A stretch of 64,000 nt of DNA from Halotalea alkalilenta (lineage in GTDB: Bacteria; Pseudomonadota; Gammaproteobacteria; Pseudomonadales; Halomonadaceae), in assembly GCF_001648175.1 (NCBI RefSeq), contig NZ_CP015243.1:3658001-3722000 (forward strand), read 5' to 3'. This document shows positions 63,609 to 64,000 of this stretch, one piece after another. The position numbers and the translations under genes are program-made. How positions within the stretch are numbered: position 1 is the first letter of the stretch; the number at the start of each line of letters is the position of its first letter. A model generated the notes under the pieces. That model had not been told where the DNA came from. It saw only the letters and a program-made list of their open reading frames with translations, and made no database searches.

Positions 63609-64000
63609 TCAAGGCGCGGACGCGGAATCCGAAGTGGGAGCCGTCCGTGCGCTACGGTCGACCGGTTGGTTACGTGACCAGACCACCAGCAGGATACCGA
63701 TCAGCACCATCGGCACGCAAAGCAGCTGGCCCATGGTCAGCCAGCCGAAGGCGATGAAACCCAGCTGCGGGTCGGGCATGCGGAAGAACTCGGTGATGAA
63801 ACGCAAGCCGCCATAAAGCGCCATGAAAAGGCCCGAGATCAGGCCGCGGCGGCGAGGCTTGCTCGATACCCACCAGAGCACCACGAACAGCACTACCCCT
63901 TCGGTGGCGAACTGGTAGAGCGCCGAGGGATGGCGCATCTCTGGCCCATAGAGGGGGTAGTCGATCGCCCAGGGCAGGTCGCTCACCCGGCCGGGCAGCT
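63609..64000 (-). CDS. lgt: Prolipoprotein diacylglyceryl transferase, 3' part (5' end outside window)
   Basis: The frame runs off the window edge and encodes the last ~130 residues of Lgt. The conserved GRVSDLPWAI, RHPSALYQFATEG and the ITEFFRMPDPQ arginine motif are visible, with membrane helices between. Lgt attaches diacylglycerol to prolipoprotein cysteines in the inner membrane. The C-terminal tail after the last helix is short and Ser/Ala-rich. Confidence 0.93.
   Translation of the reverse strand, partial: LPGRVSDLPWAIDYPLYGPEMRHPSALYQFATEGVVLFVVLWWVSSKPRRRGLISGLFMALYGGLRFITEFFRMPDPQLGFIAFGWLTMGQLLCVPMVLIGILLVVWSRNQPVDRSARTAPTSDSASAP

Overview
This 64 kb window is dense, GC-rich gammaproteobacterial chromosome. 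The set of SpeE, HemB, ThyA/FolA, Lgt, ProQ/FinO, an AaeXAB-like efflux system and many LysR, GntR and sigma-54 regulators points to a free-living, metabolically versatile bacterium. Halomonadaceae or a close relative is my best guess, but it rests on general gene content and not on any alignment. I recognised no rRNA, tRNA, CRISPR array, insertion sequence or prophage.

Layout. 1-2.2 kb: the end of a mevalonate-pathway operon (phosphomevalonate kinase, type 2 IPP isomerase) and a thioesterase. 2.4-4.9 kb: a membrane PQQ dehydrogenase. 5.3-17.5 kb: mostly single genes (NTF2-like protein, GNAT plus C-N hydrolase, SpeE, a zinc-type dehydrogenase with a divergent LysR gene, an aldo/keto reductase, an MFS pump divergent from a FAD monooxygenase, a GH3 glycosidase, a cyclophilin). 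17.8-21.8 kb: DUF485 protein, solute:sodium symporter, nitrilase and a convergent LysR gene. 22.1-23.2 kb: a TetR regulator and a DUF4385 protein.

23.4-34.7 kb is the most interesting part. A tightly overlapping minus-strand operon encodes a polar amino-acid ABC importer, an M20 amidohydrolase, an enolase-superfamily enzyme, a metal-ligand-depleted M24 protein resembling ectoine hydrolase or creatinase, a CTP-synthase-like glutamine amidotransferase fused to an unrecognised N-terminal domain, and a DapA-like lyase. An aminotransferase gene lies convergent at one end. A GntR regulator with an apparent double DNA-binding domain and an SDR gene lie divergent at the other. I infer import and stepwise degradation of an unusual N-acylated, cyclic or amide-containing amino acid. 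I know of no described pathway with this set.

34.8-40.8 kb: hemB, then LysR, a D-glutamate-cyclase-like protein (DUF1445) and a TRAP transporter, probably a second amino-acid-derivative uptake unit. 40.9-43.9 kb: a TerB-like protein, a small DksA-type zinc finger, an AGE-family sugar isomerase with a potentially structured leader, and a possible decayed ORF. 44-48.9 kb: an AcoR-like sigma-54 activator divergent from aldehyde and alcohol dehydrogenases, with a good -24/-12 promoter and upstream palindromes, which suggests alcohol oxidation. 48.9-50.8 kb: a group of very small orphan genes. 50.8-51.6 kb: phosphodiesterase and ArsC-like protein. 51.8-56.1 kb: a Fur-box-controlled FecI/FecR/TonB-receptor iron system. 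56.2-57.8 kb: an SDR followed by a clearly decayed MDR dehydrogenase. 57.9-61.3 kb: an AaeXAB-like efflux system. 61.5-64 kb: a ProQ/FinO protein with a tandem repeat, folA, thyA and the 3' part of lgt.
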